Source: Myxococcales bacterium (GTDB lineage Bacteria; Myxococcota_A; Polyangia; Polyangiales; Ga0077539). Taken from it: 64,000 nucleotides of DNA. The position numbers and the translations under genes are program-made. A model generated the notes under the pieces. The model searched no databases, was not told the DNA's origin, and worked only from the letters and a program-made list of their open reading frames with translations. The DNA lies in contig JAAFIF010000048.1 in assembly GCA_013298625.1 (NCBI GenBank), positions 1-64,000 of the forward strand. The letters are read 5' to 3'. Below are positions 1-9,454 of this stretch, in pieces; position 1 is the stretch's first letter; each line of letters opens with the position of its first letter.

Positions 1-250
1 TCGCGTGCCTTGTCCTCTGGCCGTGCGTCCAACGGGTGTTCCTGCCGCGCGTCGCGTGCCTTGTCCTCTGGCCGTGCGTCCAACGGGTGTTCCTGCCGCG
101 CGTCGCGTGCCTTGTCCTCTGGCCGTGCGTCCAACGGGTGTTCCTGCCGCGCGTCGCTTGCCCTCTGGCCGTGCGTCCAACGGGTGTTCCTGCCGCGCGT
201 CGCGCGACTTGTCCTCTGGCCGTGCGTCCAGCGGGCGTCGCTGTTGCGCA
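1..250. repeat. 51-bp tandem repeat array
   Basis: Three identical 51-bp units lie at 1-51, 52-102 and 103-153. A fourth unit (154-199) lacks 5 bp, and a fifth (200-250) is diverged. The window begins on a unit boundary, so the array may continue upstream. There are no unique spacers, so this is not a CRISPR. The diverged unit and its flank (208-259) match the reverse complement of 27219-27270 over 52 nt with two mismatches, so the unit belongs to a dispersed repeat family. All three frames stay open through the intact units, but the peptides are low-complexity Ser/Cys/Arg and look non-coding. Confidence 0.95.
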
Positions 251-259
251 TCACGTGGG

Positions 260-860
260 AGGGGCGGCGCACGAGCGCAGCGCGTAACTGTCGTGGTGGG
301 GAGGATGATGGCTGCGTTTCGTGAACGACGGAGCGAGCGCCGACGACCGAAGCATCGTGCAGTGGCGAAGCCATCGCGCCTCGGGACTACGCTTGATTTG
401 CCGACGGCCGAGGCTCTGCGAGGACGGAGGAGGGACGAAATCAGGCCAGTCCCGAAATCTGCGGAGGGAGTCGCCGCACGCGCAGTCGAGAAACGCAGCG
501 AGTCGATTTACTCACTTCGTAACCGTGTATTCAGCGGGGCCACGGTCAGTGGGTTCCGGGCAACGCGCTTCGCGCCGTGCGCGCCTCGCCCGCCGTGCGC
601 GAGCTTCTCGCTGCACCGGCAGCGTTGCTCGCTCGCCCGTTGTACACGGCGGTGAACCCGCTCTCCGCTGCCCGCTCGAACACCCTTCTCCGTGCATCCC
701 CAAGAGAGCCCCACGCCCATCTCCTCAACGACCCGCGCGCAGCAGCGGGCTTCGCGCCACGCGTGACCGTCGCCCCCCCAGAGCGCTGAACCCGCTCTGT
801 GCTGCGCCCTTTCGCCCGGCGGTTGTGCGAACACGCGCGCTCGGGGCAAGCTGCGCGCTG
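260..860. other. gene-free stretch
   Basis: No convincing gene is visible. Open frames exist on both strands, but their translations are Arg/Ala/Ser-rich, start without ribosome sites and have no recognisable domain. Codon-position GC bias looks weaker than in the neighbouring genes. The stretch separates the repeat array from the first lipoprotein gene and should hold that gene's promoter. Confidence 0.6.
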
Positions 861-1289
861 ATGAACGCCCTCCCCCGTCACCTGCGATTCACCCGCGCGC
901 TCGTCCTCGGCTGCGCTGCGATCGCCGCGTGCGAGTCGTCGAGAGAGAGCTCGCCCAACGCTGCTACCCCCGCGCGGACATCGAGCGGCGATCGCGCTTC
1001 GACGGAGCCCGATGCCAACGCCCCCACGACGACCGACGCGCAGCCTGCGAGCGTCAGCGACGCAGGTATGGCCGTGGTCGCGACGGGCCCCGCGACGCCG
1101 CTCACAGGCGTGACGACGGGCGCGCCGTGCAGCCCCGCTGGCGCGACGCAAACGTTCGGCGACCCGCGCGATCGGACGCACTGCACGTGCTTCGCAAACG
1201 GCGCGCGCATGACGTGGAACTGCTACACCGACTCGATGACCGTCGAGGGCCCCCTCGCCCCGCCCGAGCTCGACGCCGCGTCGGCGTAA
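861..1289 (+). CDS. small secreted lipoprotein of unknown function
   Basis: The 142-residue product starts with a classical lipoprotein signal peptide: basic n-region, hydrophobic core, and a lipobox ending AIAAC at Cys24. A Ser/Thr/Asp/Ala-rich spacer of about 60 residues follows, then a short C-terminal part with four cysteines (GAPCSP, THCTCF, WNCYTD). I chose the ATG that begins this signal peptide over upstream in-frame starts because those only add Arg-rich sequence. It faces the PAQR gene convergently, 31 bp away. The family is unknown. The cysteine spacing suggests a small disulfide-stabilised module on the cell surface. Confidence 0.7.
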   Translation: MNALPRHLRFTRALVLGCAAIAACESSRESSPNAATPARTSSGDRASTEPDANAPTTTDAQPASVSDAGMAVVATGPATPLTGVTTGAPCSPAGATQTFGDPRDRTHCTCFANGARMTWNCYTDSMTVEGPLAPPELDAASA

Positions 1290-1320
1290 GCGACACCCGT
1301 TCGAGGATCCGCCCGATCAA

Positions 1321-1977
1321 TCAGCGGCCGACGATGAGCGCGACCGCGACGAAGTGCAGCACCGCGGCCAGCACGACGAGACCGTGAAACACCTCGTGGT
1401 AGCCGAACACCGCGGGCACAGGATCGGGGCGCTTCTTCGCGTACACCAGCGCGCCGAGGCTATAGATCACGCCGCCGATGAAGACGAGCGCGAGCGGCGC
1501 GGTCCCGAAGCTGCGCCACACGTCGCGCACAAACGGAACGATGCTCCACCCGAGCACGAGGTACAGCACCGCGATCAGCGGCTTCGGCGCTCGCACCCAC
1601 AGCACGGACTGCGCGACGCCCGCGGCAGCGCCGCACCACGCGATCGTGCGCAAGATCGCTCCTTGCGAGGGCGACAGCCCCAAGCTCAACGGCGTGTACG
1701 AGCCCGCGATGAACACGAAGATCGCGCCGTGATCCAGGCGCCGCATCCACTGCCGCGGGCCCGGCTGCCAGTGCACGCGGTGGTAGAGCGCGCTCACCGT
1801 GAAGAGCGTCACGAGGCTCGCGGTGTAGATCGCCACGGCCATCCGCGGCCAATCCCCGCGCGTGCGATGAAAGAGCAGCGCCCCAGCGACCAGCGACACG
1901 ACGCTCGCGATCTGGTGCGAAACGCCGCGGAGCCGCGGTTTGACGGGCGGCTCTGCGACGATCGGCGCGACGTTCAT
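1321..1977 (-). CDS. trhA: PAQR/hemolysin III family membrane protein
   Basis: The 218-residue integral membrane protein has about seven hydrophobic segments, the usual size and layout of the hemolysin III/YqfA (TrhA) family. Visible family motifs are RGVSHQ near the N-terminus (17-22), SALYHR (62-67), RRLDHGAIFVFIAGSYTP (79-96) and YHEVFHG (193-199) with a further His at 208. The conserved His/Asp residues match the metal site of PAQR proteins. In enterobacteria the family is tied to membrane-fluidity homeostasis; the hemolysin name is historical. The ATG at 1977 is the longest start and precedes a short cytoplasmic N-terminus. The gene appears monocistronic. Confidence 0.88.
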   Translation of the reverse strand: MNVAPIVAEPPVKPRLRGVSHQIASVVSLVAGALLFHRTRGDWPRMAVAIYTASLVTLFTVSALYHRVHWQPGPRQWMRRLDHGAIFVFIAGSYTPLSLGLSPSQGAILRTIAWCGAAAGVAQSVLWVRAPKPLIAVLYLVLGWSIVPFVRDVWRSFGTAPLALVFIGGVIYSLGALVYAKKRPDPVPAVFGYHEVFHGLVVLAAVLHFVAVALIVGR

Positions 1978-2400
1978 GGCGAGGCAGCCATACCGCAGTT
2001 GCCCCCCTGTGGCTGCGTCGATCGGCGACGAGCTTCGCGACGGCGATCGGTTTTCTTCGCCACGCCGGAATCGGCGCGACCATCCGCCGCATGCGCGTGT
2101 GCGCGATTCAGCCAGAGCTCACGCTCGCGAACAGCTTCACCGGACAGGCGCTGCTGTTCTTGCCCGGCATCGGATTCACGTTCGGCGGACACCTGATGGG
2201 GCTCAGACGAAGAGGCCGCGAGCGCACAAGCAGCGCAGCCGGTGGGCGCAGGGTTCGCCGCTCCGCCGCCCCTTTTCCGGCAACGAAGCCGCGACCGCGC
2301 GGCAGCCCGTCGGCGAACGCCGTCGCTCGTCCCCTGCGCGCCCGCAACAACGTCAGCGTCAACGTTCGACTTCGCGCCGTGCGTGGGCCATCGTTGCTTC
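1978..2400. other. intergenic region, no gene seen
   Basis: This 423-bp gap lies between the divergent PAQR gene and the phosphoesterase gene. A short plus-strand frame at 2091-2435 begins with a hydrophobic stretch but turns into Arg/Ser-rich sequence and overlaps the phosphoesterase start in another frame, so I do not call it. The promoters of both flanking genes should lie here. I see no convincing -35/-10 pair or strong palindrome. Confidence 0.5.
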
Positions 2401-3231
2401 GTGAAGCTCGTGGTCACCAGCGACCTCCACGTTGATCCCGGCGGAAAGCTCACCACCCGCGCGCGCATCGACGCCCTCGCGCAGTCGATCGCCGACGAAG
2501 CGCCGTCGCTCGTCGTGCTCGCCGGAGACCTCGGCCACACGCTGCGCGGCTGGGAGCTGTGCCTCGACGCCTTTCGCGCGATGCCCTGCCCCGTCGCCGC
2601 CCTCGCGGGCAATCACGACGTGTGGCGCGATCGCTCGGCGAACCTCGGCTCAGAAGCGCTGTTCTCCGCCGCCCTCGCCGACCGCTGCGCGCGCGCTGGC
2701 GTCCTCTGGCTCGAAGAGCAAACGCTGCGCTTCGGCCCGATCGCGGTGGTGGGAAGCATGGCCTGGTACGACTACTCCGCGGTCGATCCCACGGTCACGA
2801 TGAGCGCCGCGCAGCTCGAAGAGCTCAAGCCCGCGTTCAACAACGACGCTCGCTTCATCGACTGGCCGCACCGCGACGGCGAGGTCGCCGCGCGCCTCGG
2901 CGACGCGCTCGTGGCTAAGCTCGACGCGCTCGAGCGCGACGCGTCGATCACGACGGTGGCCGTGGTCACCCACGTTCCGCTGCTCGAAGAGCAGATGGAG
3001 CGACGCCCGCACGACCCGACGTGGGGCCTGTGCAACGCCTACTTCGGCAACCTCACCCTCGGCCGCCGCGTCACAGCGTTTCGCAAGGTGCGCGCCGTCG
3101 TCAGCGGGCACACCCACGCCGGACGCAGGGCGAAACGCGGCGCGATCGACATCCGCGTCGTCGACAGCGACTACGGCGCGCCGTCGTACGAGAGCATCGA
3201 GCTCAGCCCCGAGCCGTCCATCCCGCAATAG
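2401..3231 (+). CDS. calcineurin-like metallophosphoesterase
   Basis: The 276-residue cytosolic protein has the complete dinuclear-metal motif set of the calcineurin-like phosphoesterase superfamily: SDLHVD (7-12), AGDLG (41-45), AGNHDVW (69-75), VTHVP (about 190) and SGHTHAG (235-241). The substrate cannot be read from the sequence. I chose the GTG at 2401 because the first beta strand (KLVVTSDLH) starts immediately after it; the open frame extends upstream to 2242 but only with Arg-rich sequence. A 99-bp gap separates it from the next plus-strand gene, so co-transcription is possible. Confidence 0.88.
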   Translation: MKLVVTSDLHVDPGGKLTTRARIDALAQSIADEAPSLVVLAGDLGHTLRGWELCLDAFRAMPCPVAALAGNHDVWRDRSANLGSEALFSAALADRCARAGVLWLEEQTLRFGPIAVVGSMAWYDYSAVDPTVTMSAAQLEELKPAFNNDARFIDWPHRDGEVAARLGDALVAKLDALERDASITTVAVVTHVPLLEEQMERRPHDPTWGLCNAYFGNLTLGRRVTAFRKVRAVVSGHTHAGRRAKRGAIDIRVVDSDYGAPSYESIELSPEPSIPQ

Positions 3232-3330
3232 TCCTCGGCAGCATCACCCCGCGCCACCGCGCCGAACGTACCCCGACACCAGCCACCGTCCTCGATGAAC
3301 GCTCGATCCGACCCGCGGTAGGCTCGCGTC

Positions 3331-4218
3331 ATGTCGTTCGAGCTGCGCGTGCATTCGCACAGGATCGACGTGGTGCAGGGTCGAAGCGGCGACGTCGTGT
3401 GCGAGATCCACGTCGCGTCTTCGATCATCGGCAACGCCCCGCCGACGCATCGAATCGCGCCCTCACCAGACGGCCGTTGGTTGGCGCTCTTGGCGCTGTG
3501 GGACAGCGCGGGTCTCGTCTTCGTCGTCGAGTCGATCGCCCGGCGCGCGATCGTCCGCGACGCGCTCGTGACCGTGGATCGATCGATCGATCCTCCCGCG
3601 CAATGGACCAGCGACGCCACCTTGCGCGTCTGGACTCGTCGCGAAGACACCGGCGCGCCGTGCTGGTTCGAGTTCGACCCGGACAGCGCGCGGTGGATCA
3701 ACTTCGATGACGGAGATCGCTCCCCGCCCACGCCACGCACGATCGCGCTCGCCAGCGCGCATCGCGAGCCGCTCGCTCGTCGAGCAGCGCTGCTCGACGC
3801 GACGCCCCCAGAAGCCTTCGCAGAAGCGCGCGCCGTGCTCGATCGACGCGAGGCGCGAGAGCTGCTCTTGTCCGCCGACGCTCGCAGAGATCTGCGCCGT
3901 GCGCGCGAGCTGCTCGCCGCAGCGATCGCGCTCGCGCCCGACTGGAGCGCCCCCCGCGCCGCGCTCGCCGCCGCGCTCGACGACGCAGGCCAATGGGAAG
4001 CGATGCTCGAAGTGACCGCCCTGTGGCGCGAGGCCGTCGGCTCGGACCCACGCGCCCTCGTCGAGCACGCCGCCGCGCTGCTGCGACTCGGGCGCATCAC
4101 AGAGTGCGTAGAGACCCTCGACGCTGCAGAGCGCGAGCACGGCGACCTGCGTGCGCTCATGGACAACGAAGCGTTCGACCGATGCAGTGACCTCCCAGCG
4201 CTCTCCCGCTGGGCTTGA
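3331..4218 (+). CDS. hypothetical protein, WD/propeller-like N-terminus and TPR-like C-terminus
   Basis: The 295-residue protein has no signal peptide. Residues 1-130 contain strand-rich segments reminiscent of WD40/propeller blades (SPDGRWLALLALWD near 48-61). Residues 170-290 are helical and Ala/Arg-rich, with TPR-like repeats such as LLAAAIALAPDWSAPRAALA followed by similar helices. The combination suggests a scaffold or monitoring protein; no enzymatic motif is visible. It ends 9 bp before the convergent LamG lipoprotein gene. The open frame and codon bias support the gene. The domain calls are inference. Confidence 0.65.
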   Translation: MSFELRVHSHRIDVVQGRSGDVVCEIHVASSIIGNAPPTHRIAPSPDGRWLALLALWDSAGLVFVVESIARRAIVRDALVTVDRSIDPPAQWTSDATLRVWTRREDTGAPCWFEFDPDSARWINFDDGDRSPPTPRTIALASAHREPLARRAALLDATPPEAFAEARAVLDRREARELLLSADARRDLRRARELLAAAIALAPDWSAPRAALAAALDDAGQWEAMLEVTALWREAVGSDPRALVEHAAALLRLGRITECVETLDAAEREHGDLRALMDNEAFDRCSDLPALSRWA

Positions 4219-4227
4219 CCCGCGCGC

Positions 4228-5787
4228 TCAGTCGAGCCAGCGATAGAGCGACGACGCTACGCTCACCGACCCCTGCACCGCGGCGCGGTAGTGCTGCGCC
4301 ACGGCCGTCGCAGACAACGCGCGTCGATACACCGCGAGCTCGTCGATCGCCCCGCGAAGATACAGCGGCGTCGCGCCGGTCATCGCAGGAGCCGCGTAGC
4401 CCACGCGCAGCTCGCCGCGCCGATCCAGCTCGGCGGCCGAGCTCTGCGCGACCTGCACGCCGTTGACGAACAGCCGCCCCGCGGCGCCGTTCCACGTCGC
4501 GACCACGTGCGTCCATCGGTCTGCAGCGAGCGCGCTCGCGTCGGAGCTCACCCGCCGCGCGCTGCCGCTGAGCGAGGCGAAGTCCGCCGTGACGCGGCCG
4601 CCCTCGATGCCCAGCGAGAAGCCAGGACCGTCGGCGCTCGAGAAGAACTCCAGCAGCGGCGCGCGCCCGGTCACGACCGGCGCCCTGAACCACAGCTCGA
4701 CGCTCATCGCGCTGTCCGTCGCCATCGCCGTGGGAAGCGCCACCGAGGCCCACCCAGAGGTCCCGTCGAGCGCGAGCGAGCCGCGCTCACCGAACGCGCC
4801 GTCCGCCGCGAACATCGCGCCGCCGTTGACCACGGCCGCGCTCGCCCGCCCCGTCGAGTCACTGGGGCTTCGGTCGAACCCGTAGTGCGCTTCGGGGCGC
4901 TCGGCGAGGATCAACGCGCGGTACGTGCGGTCGAGACAAAAGCCGTCCGCTGGACGCGCGGCGCACCGTCCGTCGAGCCCGCAGTAGCCGCTCTCGCAGC
5001 GAAGGTCATCGGAGCACTCCCAGCCGTTGGCGCGCGGCGTCTGGCAGCGCCCCCACTGCGATGGCTGCCAATCGAGCGCGAGCTCGCAGTACTGCGACGA
5101 AGGGCAGTCGAGCGGGTGCGAACACCCGTCGTCTCCGCCCGCGCGACGCTCGCACGAGCCGAGCAGCGTCCCGTCCGAACGCAGCGAGACCCGACAGGTG
5201 GTCTCTTCTCGGCACGACGCCTGCGCCGTCGCCAACGCGCTCGGCGCGCTCGACGCGGGGCTGCAGCTGCTGCGCTCTGGGGCCGTTCCTGCGAAGAGCC
5301 CGCGCGCTTGTGAGGGCGAAGGAAGCGCTTCGCATCGCTCAGCCGCGGCGCGCACCGCGGCCACGAGCGCTGCGCCCCGCGCGGGGACGTAGCCGAGCCG
5401 CTCGTCGCGCGCCATCACCCCCAACACGCGCTCGCACGCCTCGCGCTGGGCGCCCTCGCAGCTCTGCGGCGGCACGACCGCGGCCATCGAATCGCCGCCG
5501 TCCAAGCCTCCGTCGCGCATCGAGCCGCCGTCCACACGAGCGCCCGCGTCGGGCGCCCTCGCGTCGAACGCGGCATCGCTGGCGTCTGCGCGCGACGCCG
5601 AGTCCTGCGCGGCGTCGGGAGCGTCCGTCGCGGGTCGACAGCAGCTCGCTTGCGCGGCGCACACCTGCGCGGCCAACCGCTCGCACAAGTCCGCGCCTTC
5701 GATCGACTCGCCCGACGCCTGGCACCCAGCGAGCGCCCACACCATCGCGCCAGCGCGCGCCCACACTGAAGCACTGCGAAGCTTCAT
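4228..5787 (-). CDS. LamG-domain surface lipoprotein
   Basis: The 519-residue protein begins with a lipoprotein signal peptide (lipobox ALAGC, Cys22). A Cys-containing segment and an Asp/Ala/Arg-rich spacer follow (about 50-120), then a helical region, a Cys-rich module around 250-330 (CELALDW, CESGYCGLDGRC), and a C-terminal concanavalin/LamG-like jelly-roll (about 335-515) with the typical strings AHYGFDRSPSDSTGRASA, VELWFRAP, WTHVVATWNG and GAIDELAVYRRALSA. LamG domains bind glycans or proteins. The ATG at 5785-5787 overlaps the upstream gene's stop (ATGA), so the two are probably translationally coupled. Confidence 0.82.
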   Translation of the reverse strand: MKLRSASVWARAGAMVWALAGCQASGESIEGADLCERLAAQVCAAQASCCRPATDAPDAAQDSASRADASDAAFDARAPDAGARVDGGSMRDGGLDGGDSMAAVVPPQSCEGAQREACERVLGVMARDERLGYVPARGAALVAAVRAAAERCEALPSPSQARGLFAGTAPERSSCSPASSAPSALATAQASCREETTCRVSLRSDGTLLGSCERRAGGDDGCSHPLDCPSSQYCELALDWQPSQWGRCQTPRANGWECSDDLRCESGYCGLDGRCAARPADGFCLDRTYRALILAERPEAHYGFDRSPSDSTGRASAAVVNGGAMFAADGAFGERGSLALDGTSGWASVALPTAMATDSAMSVELWFRAPVVTGRAPLLEFFSSADGPGFSLGIEGGRVTADFASLSGSARRVSSDASALAADRWTHVVATWNGAAGRLFVNGVQVAQSSAAELDRRGELRVGYAAPAMTGATPLYLRGAIDELAVYRRALSATAVAQHYRAAVQGSVSVASSLYRWLD

Positions 5788-8178
5788 CGCTCGTGGCTCT
5801 TTCGTTGTGACGTCCGTCGCGCGCTCGTCGCCCACGCGAGCAGCCCGAGCAGAGAGAGGATGCGCGCAGCCCCATGGGGCGCAGCGCGATCGCGAGCACG
5901 CGCGCCGACGATCGCGCACGCGCAGCCCGCGCCTGGGCGCGCAGGACCGAAGCTGCCGGCGCTCTGCATGCTGATCGAGAGCGGAAGCCGGTCGGCCGAC
6001 GTCGCGTCGCTCCACAGCGACGTGCGAACCCACTGCGAAAAGTCAGCCCCGTTGCTCACGTAGCACTGCAGTCCGTCCGCGTGGCGCGCGCACACGTCGC
6101 TGCGCCCGTCGCCGGACACGTCCGCCAATCGCAGCGACCGAAAGCGCTCGGCCCGCAGCCACACAGGGTCTCGCAACGCAGCGGGCCCGAGCACCACGCG
6201 CCCGAACTCGCGCCCGGTCCACAGCCAACAGCGCAGCCCCGAGAGCTCTCTCGCGCACAGGTCCGCCGCGCCGTCGCCGTCGATGTCGCCGAGCGAGAGC
6301 GTGCGGTACGTGCTCGGATCGCTCCAGCCGTCGTCGGTCTGCAGCGTCGGGCCGCGCACGCGCTCGGAGAACTGCCGATCCGCCCAGCTGTGACACGCGA
6401 AGCGCTGATCGGGTTGACGCGCGCACAGCTCTGCGCGCCCGTCGCCGTCGAGGTCCGCCATGCGCATCGTCGACCAGAGCGCCACCTGCGAAAACCCGAG
6501 CTCGTCCGACCAGCGCGGCCCCTGCTCGCCCGGCGAGAACTCGCGATCGCCAGCGCGCCAGCAGCGCACTCCGTCGGCCTGCCGCGCGCAGACGTCCGCG
6601 CGGCGATCGCCGTCGAGGTCCCCCATGCGAATCGAGCCGAACCGCTGAGGATCCGCGAAGCCCTCGGCGTCGCTCAGCGCGGACAAGCGCAGGCTCTGCG
6701 CAAACTCGCCCCGCGCATAGCGGTAGCAGCTCAGCCCTTCGGCCGACCGCACGCAGAGCTCAGCGCTACGGTCGTCGCCGTCGAGGTCGACCACCAGCAC
6801 GTTGGTGAGCGCGGAGTTCACACGGATCGCGCCGAGCGAGCGCGGCGCAGCGGTCGCGCTGAGCGCCCAACACTCGAGCGCGCGCGCGTCGGGCTGAGCG
6901 ATCATGCACAGGTCCGCGCGGCGGTCTCCGTCGACGTCCGCCGTTCGCACGCTCGCCGCGAAGGTGAGCGCCCCGCCCGTCGCTGTGTCCGTCGCGGTGC
7001 TCAGCGTGGGGCCCGAGACGATGCGCCCGAAGCCGCGCTCCGAGCTCAGCGCGCACTGGATCGTGCGATCGACGAGCGCGCATACGTCGGCGCGACCATC
7101 GCCGTCGACGTCGCTGTGCCCGACGGACGAGCGCGAGTCCCCCGCTTGCTCTGCGGCCGCTTCGAAGGAGCACACTTGCTCTTCGTCCTCGGCTCCGTCG
7201 CAGTCGTTGTCCGCTCCGTCGCAGACCTCTCGCGAGGGTCCTGCGCCGCCGACGCACTCGGACCAGGTGCCGGCCGAGCAGCTCTCGACGCCCGCGCTGC
7301 ACGCGCCCATCCCGCCGCCACAAGGGCGCGTGACCGCTTCGTCGACCATCCGATCGCAGTCGTCGTCGACGTTGTTGCAGCGCTCGGGCGCGCCGACGTG
7401 AATGTTGCGATCACCGTCGTTGCAATCGAGGCTCCCTGCGTAGCCGTCGCCGTCGCGATCGGGCTCGCAGCCGCCGACGGCGAAGCCGCCCGCAGGGCTC
7501 GCGCGGAGGCGCGACGCGGTCTGCTCGCCGAAGGCGCCGTCGACCGTGATCTGGTCGCCGGGGTGGTTGGCGTTCCAGAGGATCTGAAACGCTTCGACGC
7601 CCCAACGTCGCACTTGGAGATCATTTGGATCGTTGGGAGCCGTGCGCAGCGCGCAGCCAGGACGACACTCGTAGTGCACCGAATCATCGGGCACCGCCTG
7701 ACAGCAGGTCGTTGCCGAGCCGGCTCCGAAAGCACCGGAGTTGTCGATGTCGACCGCGACGCCGGTCTCGTGACGGCCCTGGCCTCCCGTGAGGGGACCG
7801 CCGAGACAACCGCTCTGACCTGGCCGCAAGACGCCCGCACGATGAAAGAGATACTGATCCGCGACCGTGCGAAACGTGTCGTTGACCAACACGGTTCTTC
7901 CGGCGCCGAGTTGGTAGAGCCGCGCGCGCGTCGGGCCGCAAGAACATGCGGATCGGCGCGTACAGCCCACCCGTCGCGACCACGCCGCGGCCGGGCTCGA
8001 TCGGGACGAGCGCCCCGGGATGCCTGCACTGAAGCGTCGCGAAGATCTGGTTGGACAGACCCGCGATCGGCCTCGAAACGCACGCCGTCAGGCTGCTCGC
8101 GACCTGTTCGAGCGTCTGCGCGGCGGAGTCTGCGCTGCACAACAGCACCGCGCAGAAGACGAGCCATCGAGCGTTCAT
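5784..8178 (-). pseudogene. frameshifted M15-peptidase/MopE/FG-GAP protein with MYXO-CTERM tail
   Basis: Two minus-strand frames read as one gene. The first (ATG at 8178) encodes a Sec signal peptide (MNARWLVFCAVLLCSADSAA) and about 85 residues ending FLRPDARA. The second, from about 7930 down to 5784, continues with RLYQLGAGRTVLV. The break is in a CG dinucleotide run at 7920-7930; plus 2 bp or minus 1 bp restores the frame. The joined protein carries an M15/VanY-like motif (GRHETGVAVDI), a peptidoglycan-binding-like segment (DGAFGEQTASRL), MopE-type Asp/Cys repeats (CNNVDDDCD, CDGADNDCDG), at least seven VCBS/FG-GAP repeats (DVDGDGRADVC and relatives), and a C-terminal MYXO-CTERM signal (GCAC, hydrophobic ILSLLGLLAW, then basic residues). 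The function would be cell-wall or surface binding. Whether this is a real mutation, phase variation or an assembly error cannot be decided from one sequence. Confidence 0.75.
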
Positions 8179-8343
8179 CGGTTGGTCCTCGAATCTCGCA
8201 CGCCGCCGCGCGCAGCAGCGCGCCACGCGGCAGAAGCTGCGCGCCAACCCTGCGCGGATCGAGCGCGACGCTGCGCCACCCAAATCGTCGCCGCGCGCAC
8301 GCTCTCGGCCTCGCGCTGGTTGACTCTCGGGCGCGTTGGCTCG

Positions 8344-9444
8344 ATGCACCACCGGGCGATGCAGAACCCGAACGGAGGCGCGACGCCCCATGCCTCCGAG
8401 CCGCGAGCGCCGCTCGACAACGAAGCCATCGCTCCCCGCGCGGATCGCGTCCGAGCGCTTCGGGCGCTGATGGGGACGCCCGATCGATCGGTCGCGCAGC
8501 TCGCGGTCGGCATTCGTCGCACGGCCCGCCGCCACTTCGACATGCACGTCCTGCCCATCATCGAGCGGACGTGGCCCGCGCTCGTTCGGCAGCCGTTCTA
8601 CGAGAAGCTGCGCATCGGCGCGTGCGATCTGTACGCGTCCGCGCCGTACACAGCGCTGTTCTGCGCGCCGCGCGCTCCCGTGTTGATCCGCGCGATCACT
8701 GCCGCGGGAGGCTCGCTCCCGTTGCCGCGCAGGGCGCTCGCGGCGCTCGGCCGAGGCGCGATCGAAGCGCTCGGGCGCGTCGCGTACGCCGACCAGCATC
8801 GCAGCATCGCGTTGGTGTCAGCGTTCATCGTCGTGGTCGATCACGTCATGGATCACTGCATGCAGGACGCGCCTCGCGAGCGCGGACCGAGGCTCGAAGC
8901 GGTGATCGAAGGACGCGCGCCCGCGGACACGCCAGAGCTCGCGCTCACCCGCGCGCTCGCCGTCGCGATGTCCGAGCGGCTGCACCCAGCGGATCGCGCG
9001 GCGTTCGATCGGGCGATGCAGCGCGTGCACGAGTGGATCCGCGCCGAGGTGCGCGCGATGGAGGGAGAGCCCGACCCGCTCGGTCTCGGGCACCGGCTCG
9101 CGGGCGTGGAGGGGACGATCGACGGGCTGCTGTTTCCGGTCGTCCGCTTCGCTGGAGACGGCGCGCGGCGATGGATGTACGACGTGTCTCTGTTCGTTCA
9201 GATCATGGACGACTGGCTCGACTACGAGCTCGACGCGCGATCGAACCGAACGACCCCGGTCATCACCGGCCACTGGACGCTCGCCGAGCTCACCGCCTCG
9301 TGGAACAAGACCCTCTCGGGCATCGAGGCCCTCGTCCGCGAGTCCGGCCATCGATCGCCGCGATACGCTTCGTTCATTCGAGAATCGTATGTGCTCATGA
9401 TGCACGAAGTGACCGAGGCGATGATCGAGCGGCCCGACGCGTGA
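8344..9444 (+). CDS. class I isoprenoid synthase-like protein
   Basis: The 366-residue, mostly helical, soluble protein carries two aspartate-rich motifs spaced as in class I isoprenoid/terpenoid synthases: DHVMD (166-170) and DDWLD (289-293), the latter a perfect DDxxD metal-diphosphate motif. The overall similarity is to the isoprenoid-synthase fold rather than to a named prenyltransferase, so substrate and product are unknown. ATGs at 8344 and 8359 are both possible starts; I used the first. It reads divergently from the M15/MopE gene (165-bp gap) and is followed after 10 bp by the first ArsA-like ATPase, so it is probably the first gene of that operon. Confidence 0.65.
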   Translation: MHHRAMQNPNGGATPHASEPRAPLDNEAIAPRADRVRALRALMGTPDRSVAQLAVGIRRTARRHFDMHVLPIIERTWPALVRQPFYEKLRIGACDLYASAPYTALFCAPRAPVLIRAITAAGGSLPLPRRALAALGRGAIEALGRVAYADQHRSIALVSAFIVVVDHVMDHCMQDAPRERGPRLEAVIEGRAPADTPELALTRALAVAMSERLHPADRAAFDRAMQRVHEWIRAEVRAMEGEPDPLGLGHRLAGVEGTIDGLLFPVVRFAGDGARRWMYDVSLFVQIMDDWLDYELDARSNRTTPVITGHWTLAELTASWNKTLSGIEALVRESGHRSPRYASFIRESYVLMMHEVTEAMIERPDA

Positions 9445-9454
9445 AGGCCCTGCG

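Noticed and set aside
1..250. Possible CRISPR array
   Set aside because: Units are back to back with no unique spacers and there are no cas genes in the window.
2091..2435. Short plus-strand frame with a hydrophobic start
   Set aside because: It turns Arg-rich, has no ribosome site and overlaps the phosphoesterase gene in another frame.
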